From: Sciurus carolinensis
Taxonomy: Eukaryota; Chordata; Mammalia; Rodentia; Sciuridae
NCBI RefSeq assembly: GCF_902686445.1
Contig: NC_062227.1
Span: forward strand, 23,862,777-23,926,776
Direction: 5' to 3'
Length of the DNA stretch: 64,000 nt
Under the pieces are notes generated by a model that saw only the letters and a program-made list of their open reading frames with translations, made no database searches and had not been told where the DNA came from. Each line of letters starts with the position of its first letter. Positions within the stretch are counted from its first letter, which is position 1. The position numbers and the translations under genes are program-made. Below, in pieces: positions 38,430 through 50,389 of the stretch.

Positions 38430-39228
38430 TAGCTTGTTTTACTAAAAGGCTTAGAAATTATTTGAATTTTCTCTAAGAAAACAAAAAACACTTAAATGTG
38501 AACAAAAAATTTGTATTTAACTTTAGCTTATCAGAATTAAACTTATCCCCACAGTATTTCCTTCTACTGTTATTAGAGTAATAACAAAGAAAAGTATACT
38601 TTAGTCATAAAATTATCCTGTAATTCCAATTTTCCAAGCAAAACCTAGAAAAACATTATGTACTGGGGGATTTATACAGAAATCCTTATCAAGTAAGATA
38701 CCAGGTCTTAAGGACTAAAGTGAAAAAGGACTCTGAAAGAGAAGCAAAAAGCAACAGTTACCAATATTAACTGACATTATAGTGGCAGACACAGATTTCT
38801 TAAGCCATCTGCAAACATAGGCTTTTATGACTCGTTGTAAATGAATTTTTTAAATGCTTGACAAAGCAGAGACAGGACTGGCCTTGAGAGTCAAACAATT
38901 TCACTTAAAAGCAGAATTGTTTACCTGTAGGAATTTCAGCAAAGGTTGTTTTGTTTTTTAATATCCCTACCATGGGGATTGAGAATGCGTGTCTATGCTT
39001 TATAAGCCACAAAGTACTAGATTCGGGTAAATCATTGTTAAAGTGAGCAAGTCTACCAGCAAGCCCCATCTTTCTGCACAGACCCCTGTGAGCAAAACCA
39101 GTCCACCACCTTGTCACAAGGGCTCAGACTCCTAGGAGCAAATAGGGTCAGCCAATAATTATACCTAAATAGGCCTCCAAGTCCTCCTACAGTCAAGATA
39201 TGCACTTCCTTCATGGGCCCAAGAAATT

Positions 39229-39230
<2 letters not shown>
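38430..39230. other. unassigned intronic sequence
   Basis: No recognisable feature; AT-rich then mixed. Confidence 0.5.

Positions 39231-39262
<32 letters not shown>
39231..39262. repeat. (CA)n microsatellite
   Basis: About 15 uninterrupted CA units. No SINE is attached. Confidence 0.97.
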
Positions 39263-39263
<1 letters not shown>

Positions 39264-40404
39264 ATAATCTCACTTGAAATAAAAATATTTACTGGCTCAT
39301 ATCTTTTGATATTCCAAAGTATACAGGGATACCAAGAAGGTTTTGGATTGTAGGAAGAAAGGCAATTAATGAGCTATTACTATTTAAAGACCAAACCCCT
39401 GTCAAAACAGCTTGACAAAAAAATGGTGGTTTTTAACACACACAGCTTGCAGCCGTGCTGCCAACAAAAACAGTGGGTGATAATTCTGCCAGCTAAAATG
39501 TTGTAATGGGGGTAACGGCAGGAACGACTGTCCCTCCCCAACTCCCTCTCTAGCAGCTATGGCTAGGTGACATCCCATCCTGTGGCTGCAGAGTCCACCA
39601 GTTCTTCATAAGGCCATTTGTGGGGGAAGCAGGAGTGCTTTTCTAGCAAGGAACCTCAAAGGCCACTGTCAAAGCAGCTAGAAGACCTAAAACCATGTCA
39701 CTTGTAACTGAAAATTCTTCTCAAATATGATTGTCTCATCCTAAGCAAATTTAAACCTTTTAAGTGGTAATCAAGAAAGATCAACAGATGAACTCTAAAA
39801 TTATCCTAGAGTTAAAGACCAGCAAATTGGTCTTGACTTTTTCCAGGAGAGCAGCTGGTGGCTAGCCCTCTCCAGGAGGTGAGTCAAGGGCCCTTCTCCA
39901 GTGAGGGCAATGGGAGGGTGAGGGTTCCCACGTCAATGACTCTACCTCCTGTTTTTCAAGTTGTTCATTTAAAGGGTGGCAATGAGGATTTTGGGTGCTC
40001 TCAAATATTAATCAAACACCGTCACTAATCAGGCTGGGATTTACACCTGGCTTTTGTCTCCTGAATTACTTCAGATTAGATTAGCCAAAGAGAGCAGAGA
40101 ACTCAAATGTACCTGGGTCAAACAAGATACTGTATCAGAATATTCTTCTCACAGCTATAGTATGTGAGCAGAGGTGGCCTGGGAATGATATGGCAGCTCT
40201 ACTTTACAACGTCCCCAGAGAGCCCAAAACCACCCAGTCCATCACTGCACAGCCCTCATTCTCACAGTCAGGCTGGGGCTCCGATCAGAACACTCCCATT
40301 CCATGCAGAAGGATGGAGGCAGAGGCAGGAGAAGGGTGCATTCTGTCCTCGACAGGCCCATGGTAGGTGTTCTGCACAGCACATCCACACGTACCCCAGT
40401 TATA
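39263..40404. other. repeat-poor intronic sequence
   Basis: More GC-rich than its surroundings and apparently free of SINEs and LINEs from about 39430 to 40400. It is a second stretch that could be conserved noncoding sequence. The frame at 40164-40454 has no domain. Confidence 0.4.
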
Positions 40405-40600
40405 GATATGCTGTTCAATACAGGTTACTAACTACATTCAATATTTACATATAAACTGAAACTAATTAAATTTACCTAAAATTAGACACTTACTGCTTAG
40501 ATACTAGCCACATTCCAAGTGCTCAGTAACCTCACATGTTGATTTGTTACTGTACTAGTCAATTCCATCTCCACAGGAGCTCAACTGGATAGCTCTGATC
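40405..40600. mobile_element. hAT-type DNA transposon relic
   Basis: GCTGTTCAATACAGGTTACT, AACTAATTAAATTTACCTAA, TACTAGCCACATTCCAAGTG and CTCAGTAACCTCACATG match the pattern of a mammalian hAT MITE with a conserved GCCACAT motif. Termini unclear. Confidence 0.55.
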
Positions 40601-40840
40601 TGGAGCCTAAGTACCACACTGCCAAACCCACTGCAAGAGGGTTTCAAAAATGCAGACTTGATGGTGGGGGAACAAATGACATCAGATAATTCCATCCTAT
40701 AGAAGAATTGAAGGAAACAGTGAGACCTGCAGTCTCTCCTGGAAGCTTCAAAGTGTTACATACAAAGAGACCATCTTCAGATAGACTTTTAAACTTTGAA
40801 GTTATCCTTATATAAAAATAGCACACATGGAAATACCAAT

Positions 40841-41249
40841 TGTTATGGGTCAAATTGTGTCCACACAAAATCCATGTGTCCTATTTAAAAGAAAGGGGGT
40901 CATTGCAGATGTAATTACTTAAGAGGAAGTTACACTGGAGTTGGGTGAACCCTTAATCCAATGTGGCTTATATTCTCATACATAGGGGAAACTGACACAG
41001 AGGCCCCACACAAGAATGTCACATGAACATGAAGGCAGAGAACAGTGATGCACTTATAAGCCAAGGGGCGGCAAAGATGACCAGGAAACCAACAGAAGCC
41101 AGGACAGAGGATCCTCCCTCACCGTCTTCAGAGGTAATGAAACCTGTCAACACCTTGATCTTGGATTGCTAGTCTCCAAAACAGGCAATCAATTTCTGTT
41201 TTGTAAGTCATCCAGTCTGTGGCATTTTGTCACGGTAGGCCTAACACAC
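40841..41249 (+). mobile_element. MLT1-type MaLR LTR (solo)
   Basis: Starts TGTTATGGGTCAAATTGTGT. GGTCATTGCAGATGTAATTA, CCTTAATCCAATGTGGCTTA, CACCTTGATCTTGGATTGCT, TCAATTTCTGTTTTGTAAGT and CATCCAGTCTGTGGCATTTT follow in LTR order. It ends near CCTAACACACC. No internal retroviral sequence is attached. This is an ancient non-autonomous ERVL-MaLR remnant without genes. Confidence 0.88.
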
Positions 41250-42071
41250 CCAGAAGCCACACAAAACAGCTGGCATGTAGAATCCATTTCTCTCTAAAAG
41301 AACTCATAGCTCCCTCCCCTCTTCCTCTCTGGGGGCTCAGAGGCACCATACCTGCTCCAGTGCCAACATGTTTAGGAGGAGTGTTCTGACCCCTTACATG
41401 CTTCCTATTGTTCCAGTAGAATAATTAATTGATAGATTTAAAGAACAAAAGAAAAAGTTTCAAAGGATTCCGAGTTAGTTCTAGGATCAAACAATGTCTG
41501 AGAAAAGCTTCCAGCCTGGGATTCTAGAGGAAGACAAAGTATCATGGCAACAAACAAGAAGAGTTAACTGTTCTCAGCAACACGGTTGACCTAAAATAAC
41601 TTAGTCTTATTGTCACTGACTGATAGACTGATCAATTTTATTTCAATTAATTTATGGAATCCTTACAACCCAAAGAATTTCTACTCATTATTGAAAAAAT
41701 TTATAGCACATAAGAACATTTAGAGAATTTGGCAAACTTACCCAAGTTTCTCAGTATCAGAAAATGAATATGTGAGCCCAGTTCAACAAAACTGCAGTAC
41801 TTAATTTCTTTTAACCCCTAGAGATTAAATGTTCTCTGATTTGATCCTCTGTATAATCTAAGGAAGAAAGAAAATGGCATGCTGGGATTCAGTGCTATTC
41901 TGACTTCAAAAATCCCTTTACCCTGATAGTCTTTCAACTAGAATTTGGGATCTAAATACATTTAGCTTTTGTTTTATTCCCTAGGAAAAAAAAAAAAAAA
42001 ACATACATTTGAACTTCAAACAAATGAAGTTTGAAAGTACACCCAGGCTCAGCTGAAAATGGACTAATAGA
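41250..42071. other. unassigned intron with possible MIR
   Basis: 41650-41800 (AATCCTTACAACCCAAAG, CAAACTTACCCAAGTTTCTC) may be a minus-strand MIR. Otherwise nothing recognisable apart from the A run at 41984-42001. Confidence 0.45.
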
Positions 42072-42145
42072 GACAGAGGTGTAGCTCAGAGATAGAGCAC
42101 GAGCTTAGCATGTGCAAGGACCCAGGTTCAATCCCCAGCTATGAA
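42072..42145 (+). mobile_element. ID SINE, diverged
   Basis: GAGACAGAGGTGTAGCTCAG, ATAGAGCACGAGCTTAGCAT, GTGCAAGGACCCAGGTTCAA and TCCCCAGC. It lacks a clear A tail. Confidence 0.85.
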
Positions 42146-42319
42146 ATGGGGCAGGAATGGGTGAGGATGGAAAGAAGATAATGTCTTTGAACAAAATTAT
42201 CTTCATACTAGCTCTAGTTAGTCAATTCACAGTCGCTGGGGGGAGGAACATCCAATACAGTTCTCATTTTAGAGAAATAAACATAGGGCTACAAAGACAA
42301 AAAACCTACTTTTTGATTC

Positions 42320-42480
42320 ATTTGTTCATTCAATGAACATTTATTTATTATCTACCATGTGCCAAGCACTGTTTGTTCTGGGCACTTAGAATGTACTTTA
42401 ACAGGAGAGACAAAATAAATTATAAATATAACAAATAAGTCAATTATATGGTTTTTAAATTCTGCTAGGGGCTGGGGGAT
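42320..42480 (-). mobile_element. L2 LINE 3-prime end
   Basis: ATTCATTTGTTCATTCAATG, AACATTTATTTATTATCTAC and CATGTGCCAAGCACTGTTTG form the reverse complement of the L2 terminus. GGAGAGACAAAATAAATTAT continues it. Confidence 0.7.
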
Positions 42481-43649
42481 GACAGACCCCTATAATATGT
42501 ATTTAGAGTGTAGGGCAGTTGCACTATTTTATTTTTACATAAGATTTTCTAAAATATGGTAGAAAATTACTCCAACTCACACCCACTCTGTTCTTCTTAA
42601 AGACATGCTTCTCTACAGTAAAAATGAAAAGTTTTTGTTTTTTTTTTTTACCTGCAAATTCAGTTTCCTAAATTTTATCACCTTTTAATGCCCTAGGACA
42701 AAAACTTCAGCACTCAATATTCATTCTGAGTAACCATTTTGCCTTTAAGACTTACAGGCAAACAATTACACTAATTCCTTTATAACAGAATCCAGTATTT
42801 TCCAACAGATTTGGGGCTTTTTGATCTTGAAATCTGCAGGCATGTATGATCTGATTTTTTTTTTCCAAACTTGATTTTATTTATTTTTCATTAGACCCTT
42901 TTAAGAATCTCTACTAATTCTTGAAAATGTATAGTCTCCTTTAGGTTTGAAAAAGGATTTCCCCCAGTCTAAATAACATAAATCCAAGTGTGATGCTTTC
43001 CCACTAATTGCAGAAAAATCTAAGTCAGAAGCCTGATTTCATAGTAGTCATTCCCATTTGTTTGATGAATTTTGCAGTTATTTCAGAATACTCATGAAGC
43101 CTCTGAGATAAGAACACACTAAGCCCAGAATAAGCGCTGCTAAATAATGCATTCCTATTTTATGTAAATAAAAGTATTAGTAATTTTGATAGTTTGTATG
43201 GATGCTCTTAGTCTGCAGTTCAAAAGAGGAACATAGGTTTATCAATAAACCAGTCCATATACCAAGACAGACAAGAAATAATTACACTATATATACATTT
43301 CTCCTTTTGGGTTTTATGTCCACAATTTTCAAGGGATAATTCACTGACATTAAGTCAACTACATACTAATTTTACAATTAATTTATTAAATAAAGCAAGA
43401 TTCCCATTTGTCTAATTTGTTAAAATACCAGGTTTTAGCCAGATTCCCTTTTTATTTTAAGAATGCAATATTATTCAAATTTCATTATGTAACTGTCTCT
43501 ATTTCCACTATTTTGGTATTTCACAATAATCATGTGGTAAATAGACAACTCATCAACATTAGCTAGGATAGAAGATGTTTTTTAGACTTGTGAAAGATTG
43601 CAATGAAAAATGCAGCGGAGTGTATGAACTTTCATTTATATAACATGAT
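42481..43649. other. unassigned AT-rich intron
   Basis: No gene or confident repeat. Confidence 0.5.
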
Positions 43650-43830
43650 AAAGTGCACCAAATATTTTCACACAGATTATCCCATTACATTCTCACAGCA
43701 GTGTATTAAATTTGGTAGGACAAGCACTGCAATTGTTGTAGCTGGGAAAGATTAGGCAAAGAAAAGTTTAATGACAATTGGTGACCACACAGGTAGCAAG
43801 TGGCATAGGTAGCAACGGGATGCTTGGATC
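43650..43830 (-). mobile_element. MIR SINE
   Basis: GATTATCCCATTACATTCTC, ACAGCAGTGTATTAAATTTG and CACACAGGTAGCAAGTGGCA are in the order of an antisense MIR. Confidence 0.7.
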
Positions 43831-43977
43831 CTTTTCCTTTCTGTTCAGAACAGCCTAAAGCTCAATTAAGCACTGGACTCTACTCAATTCAGACCAACGT
43901 TTCAATCTTTAATGGTTAGGTGACAAATGTACATCTTTGGCCTAACATCTTTGGCCTTCTCTTTTTCTCATCCATCA

Positions 43978-44062
43978 GGCCCAACTGGTCTTGAACTCCA
44001 AAGCTATGTGATCCTCCTGCCTGAGCCTCCCAAGCCATTGAGACACAAGTGTGCTCCTGGCT
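43978..44062 (-). mobile_element. B1-type SINE fragment
   Basis: GCCCAACTGGTCTTGAACTC, GTGATCCTCCTGCCTGAGCC and TCCCAAGCCATTGAGACACA, ending CTCCTGGCTC. Reverse complement of the left half of B1/MEN; the ID half is missing. Confidence 0.8.
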
Positions 44063-45378
44063 CTTTGAATGGAATCAGATAAAGCATATATAGTGCCCAA
44101 GGGCAAATATCTTCTAGGTAAATCAATCCAATTTAATTTCCAACTTTAAATGCACATGTTTACATTTGGTACATCATTAACAATTTTTTTTTAAATTTAC
44201 ACTTTCCACAATCTATCTATGACAATTTCTCGTACTTCCAGCTGGTTAAGACTCAAATATACTTCAATGTCTTTGGTCAGAGCCAGAACCCTGATCTACT
44301 ACAGAGAATCATAGAGTCTTCTTCACACCAAAGGAGTTCTTTCAAAAGACAGACCTGTATTTCTCAAATATACATCTTACTATCCATGTAATTCCCTGAT
44401 ATTATACCTTAATTATAAAAAATGACTAGATAGCTGGGTGAGTGTCTGCAGGGGTGAGTGCACAGATAGAAAAAATCTAGTGCCTCAATCATTTTGCACA
44501 AGAGGCCTATGCACTGTATAAGAAAATGAAATGAGAACACATTATTTGTATCCATTTATCCAAAGTTCTGCATGGGATTACTTTTTAAAGTTATTAGAAT
44601 CATCAACAATTTTTCACTCACTGTAACTTAAAAATCATCCTGCTTTAAATGTATAAAATGACTTGAAAATGGGAAGAAGAAAATTATATATAGAATTCCA
44701 TTACACTCTGTTGTCTAATATCACCTTTTCCTGGGTATATTCAAATACCATAGAAGATAATTCATGTATTGCTTCCCACATGCCCACATCCTGTCTTCCC
44801 TCAAACTCTAGGAAATTTCAGTAGGGAGCAATATGCTAATGACTTAAGCAATTAGATTCTACAAGATATCACTTTTAAAAAAAAATAGAACTTGGAGGAA
44901 TAGAAAATGACATGTTCAAATAACAATAGCTCTTGACAAATGGGTGCACAGTCATTCCCATAAACAGGAACTTCCCTGCAGGAAAATTTCCTCCCCTGGG
45001 ATCTATAATTTGGCAGTTGTCTTCCTGAACTGATGAAAGCAATTATAGGACACACAAGCTGACTTTCCAAGGCATCTGTTAAGGAGAAGCCAGGGGGAGG
45101 TTTCATCTATACCAAAAGGAATTTGTGTTGTCCTTCACAATAGAACCCTAAAAGAGATAGCTCCCCTCATCAGAGGCACAGACACCTACTGAGATGAAAA
45201 GTCCTCAAGATTCTATGTCCCAGCTTTGAAGGTTAGCAACTTATTAACAGCTATAAAGATTCTGTCAAAAATGACCACCATAGAAAAACAAGGTAAAATT
45301 CCTGTGTTTTCATTAATGGAAAATATTAGTGCCCAACAAACACAAAGTTTTATTAAACATCAAAAAAGAGCAAGATCA
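44063..45378. other. unassigned intronic sequence
   Basis: No recognisable feature. The frame on the minus strand at 44852-45106 has no support. Confidence 0.5.
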
Positions 45379-45455
45379 GGGCTGGCTGGGGATATAGCTC
45401 AGTTGGTAGAGTGCTTGCCAAGCACAAGGCTCTGGGTTCAATTCCCAGCACCGCC

Positions 45456-45483
<28 letters not shown>
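45379..45483 (+). mobile_element. ID SINE, young, with perfect 17-bp target duplication
   Basis: GGGCTGGCTGGGGATATAGC, TCAGTTGGTAGAGTGCTTGC and GGGTTCAATTCCCAGCACCG, then a long A tail. The duplicated target CAAAAAAGAGCAAGATC is identical at 45361-45377 and 45492-45508. It inserted at the start of an older MEN remnant. Confidence 0.96.
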
Positions 45484-45486
<3 letters not shown>

Positions 45487-45508
45487 AAGAGCAAAAAAGA
45501 GCAAGATC

Positions 45509-45608
45509 TTGTCTCAAAATAAAAGTTTAAAAAGGCCTGGAATGTAGCTCTTGGGTAGACTGCTTGCCTAGCATATGCAAGGCTCTGGGTTCTGCCCCCA
45601 GTACTAAC
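45509..45608 (+). mobile_element. MEN 3-prime portion
   Basis: TTGTCTCAAAATAAAAGTTT, then the ID half CTGGAATGTAGCTCTTGGGT, GCCTAGCATATGCAAGGCTC and GGGTTCTGCCCCCAGTAC. Its B1 half is missing or lies upstream of the younger ID. Confidence 0.8.
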
Positions 45609-46350
45609 TGGAAAAAAGCAATCAGAAAGGAAGTTGAGGTTGGAAAAATAAATTCCTTGTTGCCAATGTTTTAAATGATCCTGTCACAGTTCAAATGTAG
45701 GCACCGCAGGAAGGCACGCATTCTTAGTTGTGATGCCCACCTGGTGCCCAACACATGCCCTACTACATGCCCACTATTACACTAAGGTTCTTTCAGAAAT
45801 TATCTCATTTTTAACAGATGAACAAGTTAGACAGAACATGACTATTCCATTTATTGATTTAAAAAAAAAACCAAAAACTGAGCATAAGAGAGGTTCATAA
45901 TTTGCTCTAATCACAAAGCCAGACCATTAAACTCCCAAGAGTCTACACATACAATCACCATTGCACACAGCTTCCTCTGCCATGAAGCCCACTGAAAATG
46001 AGGGTGGTCACAAACAAGATGCTTCCAGCTTAGGGCTGAGGGGTAGGTGGCAAGGTAGGAAGGACCATCAAAGCCCTCAAGAGCTGACAGCAGTCAGCCC
46101 GACAGAACCTTCTCTAATGACAGCAGTATTGATTGCTAACAGGGTACTCACTAGCCATGAGTAGCTAATACAACCGAGGGAATCAAACTTTATTTTTTAT
46201 TAAACAAAAAACTATGGCTAATGCAAGCTATATGGAATAGAGTAGCCTTAGAGATGAAATAGAAATTAAGACATACAGGGCAGGAAATGCAGTGGTAAAT
46301 ACTCTAAGATATACAAATTAAGCCTCTTTCTTTAAAAATTAAAGATTTCA
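45609..46350. other. unassigned intron with possible MIR
   Basis: 45785-45945 may be a minus-strand MIR (AATTATCTCATTTTTAACAG, GAGGTTCATAATTTGCTC). Nothing else recognisable. Confidence 0.45.
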
Positions 46351-46565
46351 GACATGGTAGAACAAGCCTGTAATCCCAGGGACTCAGGAGACTGAGGTAA
46401 GAGGACCATAAATTTGAGGCCAGCCTTAGAAAATTAGTGAAGCCCTAAGCAACTTACCAAGACCAAGACTCAGAATAAAAAATAAAAAGGACTGAGGGTG
46501 TGTCTCAGTGGTTAAGTGCCCCTGGGCCCTGGGTTCAATCCCTGGTTCCAAAAAAAAAAAAAAAA
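46351..46565 (+). mobile_element. MEN-type composite SINE
   Basis: GACATGGTAGAACAAGCCTG, TAATCCCAGGGACTCAGGAG and TTTGAGGCCAGCCTTAGAAA make the B1 half. The ID half is GTGTGTCTCAGTGGTTAAGT and GGGTTCAATCCCTGGTTCC with an A tail. Complete structure. Confidence 0.93.
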
Positions 46566-48609
46566 TCAAAGAAAAAAAGTACCTACAGTTGTAGAAAATG
46601 AAAGTTGATTTAACCACCACCCACATAAGGGAGGGAACAAGAATAACTCTCTAATCTGAGGGAGTAGTGCAGTGGAAGTAAAGGCAAGAGATCTCTAAGT
46701 ATGGAGTGGAGTAGCAAGTCCATAAGACAGCAAATGGGAAGGCAGAACCCTAAGAGACATATAAGTAAAGTTATGGTGTTTAACGGTATTTACTGACTCC
46801 ATCCCCACCAAATTCCATGGTTTAAGAGTGAAAAAGCAAAAGAAAAATAGGCTGTAATCAAAATAAAGTGCTCATCAATAATGAGGAATAAATGACAGAA
46901 CTACATGTCCATGGAAAAAGACCTTTGTAAGTTAAGGGCAAAATAGACTGGTGAAGCACCTAGGAGAAGCATGCACGGAAGATGGCAGAGTGAAACCCAA
47001 AATATCTAATAAGTGTTGCATTTGCCAATCAAAGAAAATCTATAGCATCCTGAACTGGCCACACACGGGCAACATAGCAGATACCAAAGGGCAGTCAACA
47101 GGCAGAACCTGGGGACAAGGGAGAAGTAGCCTACTGAACATGGTGTGTTTGTGTGTTTTCATGTCCATGTCCTGGGAATACCATGTGCCCATCAAGGCCT
47201 GGCCTGTAACGGTGCAAAGAGAACAGAGTTCTAGACTGGTACAGAGAAACTGCCATGGATGGGCTGGCCCGAGCCTGGTCCTTGGTCCCACAAAGCTCCC
47301 AGCAAGTCACAAGCACCAGGGAGTGTGGCTCTTAAAAAACAGCCTGTTTTCACACTTTATAACCTGACAGAAACTCGTGAGTTGAGTATGAGCCTGGAGT
47401 CCTACCTAATCGGCAGGGTAGAACCACACCTCAAAATATCCAATGATTCTTATATTATTTGAATCAGCTGGCAACATTTCAATATCAGAACATTTTAGTT
47501 TAAAAAATTCCTAACATAGGACTTCTATCAAAATGCAAAAGATCTGGCAAAATAGGACTCCTATGCCCACCAAGAGATGAGCAGCAGTAGCTCCTCTTGT
47601 ACCAAGTCACTCAGTAGCTAATGTCACTGTTCCTTGCCCCTGAGGTTACCTGGATTTGTTACTTTAGATATCTGTGCTATAAAATGGCACTGCAGCTGAG
47701 CCAGGAGCTTAAACTGAAGCAAAAATAAATACCCACAGGAAAACAGGAAATTTTTGTCCTAATGAATTTGAAAGAATCACTCTTCAGAGAATTCACTTTT
47801 CCTCCAATATGTCAATGAGACTACCAAAGACTATTTTAACTGAACTTAGCAATGTCACAATGTCCCCTGGAACATTAATACAGCAGAACTTTTTCAAAAT
47901 GTAGTAAAATTCCATACAATTTTCTCCCCTTTTCTAATTAGCACATACAATAGATCTGTAGTCTATTTCACCTCTTAGGAAATCGTAACAGTGATAAATT
48001 TTAAGTGTCACTTCTACTAGAATCCAGATTTGCCTGCTCTCTCCCCAAATGTTTCCCTATTCCCAGAATTACATGATAATCTTGATTTGGTACTCAAGAC
48101 ACTAGTAGGGACTTATTTAAGATTAAACTCTTAAGTACACATGAAATCACAATTTTATAAGCAGATCTCTAATTTATTGGATATACCAAAATCAAATTAA
48201 AGCAGAAATATTACAGAGCACAGGTGAATGCACTGTACCCTCATTGTCTCTGGACAGAAATAATAACCAATTTCTTTTTTCTTCTCCTCTAGACCCTTTT
48301 CCCAATTCTACTGCCTCTGGCACACATGATTTGGGATGCCCAGTCTGTGTTCTATTTTATGGAACTTGATATGAATTACCTACATTTGTCCTTTGAGCCC
48401 AGTGTCACAGGGTCTCAGAAAGGGCTTAGTTTAATGAGAAACTAGACTACAGCATATTTAGCCTTGGATATAGGTACAGAACATACTGAGAATTTTAAGC
48501 TCTTCATAGGGGAGATATGCTTAGTTTAAAGAGCTTTCTTTTTTTTCTTTTGAGGGGTGTGTGTCATGTCTAACAGCTAATATTGCAGTATAGTGGTTCC
48601 TACATAGCA
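46566..48609. other. unassigned intronic sequence
   Basis: About 2 kb with no recognisable repeat. The plus-strand frame at 46951-47367 (138 codons) and its antisense shadows show no domain or splice context. Confidence 0.5.
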
Positions 48610-48760
48610 TGCAGCAAGCTGCTGAGGGAGCCCTAGAAAAGCTTGCTGGAAATAAGGGGCCTAGTAAAACCCAGAGATTCTGATTGGACAGTTCAACTAA
48701 GGGGTCCAAAAACCCAGACTGTGAACATGTTCCCTGGAGTTTCTGAAGACTGAGAGGATT
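48610..48760 (+). mobile_element. MER5-like hAT MITE relic
   Basis: GCTTGCTGGAAATAAGGGGC, AAACCCAGAGATTCTGATTG and CTGGAGTTTCTGAAGACTGA resemble MER5 in the orientation opposite to 18083. Termini lost. Confidence 0.55.
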
Positions 48761-49730
48761 CAAAAAAGCAATGCTCCCTATTGGTTTGAGCCACACTGAA
48801 CCTCCTCTATCAGGAATGTGACCAGGTTAAAGGTCACCACAGAAGACAGAGGAGCACTCAGAATGCGGCATGTGGCTCCACAGACAAGAGGTCTACTCTT
48901 TGCCTTCAGGAACCAAGGATCTGGTTGGGGAAAAGGAAGTCTGAAGATACACACAGCATAACTCACCAAAGCATTCAAGAGACCCTCTTCTTTCTATTTA
49001 TAGCCCTATGTCTTGTATGCAGAGGTCTATTTAGAGATAGGCTGTGAACAGTGGGGTAGCATGACTGCAGAAATCCTTCAGTCTTGACACTTGACTTTTC
49101 ACTGAACTGTGCCATTCACTTCAAGTAATGGACATCAAAGGCAACAGAGAAATAAATATAGGTACTAAAAGGAAATGCCATGATAGAAGGTTCTAGGGCA
49201 TTTACAAAGCACTTTCAGTCTTTTGGCGCATGACAGGAAAAAGAACTGGTAAAGAGAATTTATTGATGATAAAAATGGATTTTTCAGAGAGAAGGTGAGG
49301 TGAAGACTGGTCAGCCATCAAGTCTTTAATGGACTATATACAACACAAATCACAAAGAATCATGGGACACTATAATACATGCCAAGAAAAAAATGCAAAC
49401 AAAATCTTTAAGTTCAAATATTATGATTTATTAAAATCAAATATAATGATATTCTCTCAATTTTAGCTAGACTCCTGACTGCACAGAATATAGACTGAAT
49501 TTTTTCAGTCTTCCTTGAAGCAAAAAGTGTTCCACAATTAAGTTCTGGCCAATGAAAATCAAGTATTATATGACTGTGTCCAGACACCATCTCACATGCC
49601 ACTTCATACTGCCCCATTCTCTTCTCCCTATTTCTGTCCTTCATCACATACTTCTCCAGGCCAGATAAAATAAAGACAAGATAGCAGGGACTTGAGCAGG
49701 CATCTTGGGTTCTGAGCTGCCACACTGGGA
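48761..49730. other. unassigned intronic sequence
   Basis: No gene or confident repeat. Confidence 0.5.
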
Positions 49731-50077
49731 TATAATAGGGTTTGGATCTTAAAAGACTGTGGTACTACTGAGAGGTGGTATAATATATAGAAGATGGGGC
49801 CTAATGGGAGGAAGTTATGTCACTGAGGTTGTGCCCTTGGAGGGTATAGTGCGTCCTCCTTTCCTCTTTCTTGTTTTCCAAGCCACCAAGAAATGAACAG
49901 GACACCTTCACATGAAATGACAGGACACCTTCCCGCCATGACATACTGTGCCACCACAGGTCCAAAGCAATAGGACCAAGAAACTGTTCTGAAACTGTAA
50001 GCCAAACTGAATCTTTCCTCCTTAAAAGTCATTTGTCTCAGGTATTCTGTCACAGTGACAGAAAGTTGACTAACATA
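49731..50077 (+). mobile_element. rodent-type MaLR LTR (ORR1/MT-like), solo
   Basis: TATAATAGGGTTTGGATCTT, GATGGGGCCTAATGGGAGGA, CCCGCCATGACATACTG, CTGAAACTGTAAGCCAAACT, CATTTGTCTCAGGTATTCTG and TCACAGTGACAGAAAGTTGA follow the LTR layout, ending CTAACATA. A phrase ACAGGACACCTTC is repeated inside (49897 and 49920). No internal retroviral sequence or gene is attached. Confidence 0.85.
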
Positions 50078-50246
50078 GGAGAGTAGAGAAAACAAGGTAG
50101 AAGGAACATTCAGACTACTTACTTCTGCACTCTCTTTACTTGAATGGAAAACACATTCTACTTGCCCACACCTCTCTCATTTTATATTCTCCATCATCTT
50201 GGGTGGCATCTAATCCTGATTAATACATAAAGTTTTGTTTTGTTTT

Positions 50247-50374
50247 TTAATATTTTTTTTTGGTTGTAGGAGGACATAGGATCTTTAATTTATATTTAGG
50301 TGGTACTGAGGATCAAACCCAGGGCCTCATGCTTGCCAGGTGAGTGCTCTACCACTGAGCCACAACCCCAGCCC
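50247..50374 (-). mobile_element. ID SINE with unique 3-prime tail
   Basis: Minus strand: GGGCTGGGGTTGTGGCTCAG, TCACCTGGCAAGCATGAGGC, GGTTTGATCCTCAGTACCAC, an A/T linker, and the tail GATCCTATGTCCTCCTACAA with an A run. Target duplication ATACATAAAGTTTT (50223-50236) and ATACACAAAGTTTT (50376-50389). Confidence 0.92.
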
Positions 50375-50389
50375 GATACACAAAGTTTT

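Noticed and set aside
40841..41249. possible provirus attached to the MLT1-type LTR
   Set aside because: No internal retroviral sequence or second LTR is found nearby; a solo LTR explains it.
46951..47367. 138-codon plus-strand frame
   Set aside because: No recognisable domain, no flanking exon signals, and overlapping frames on the other strand.
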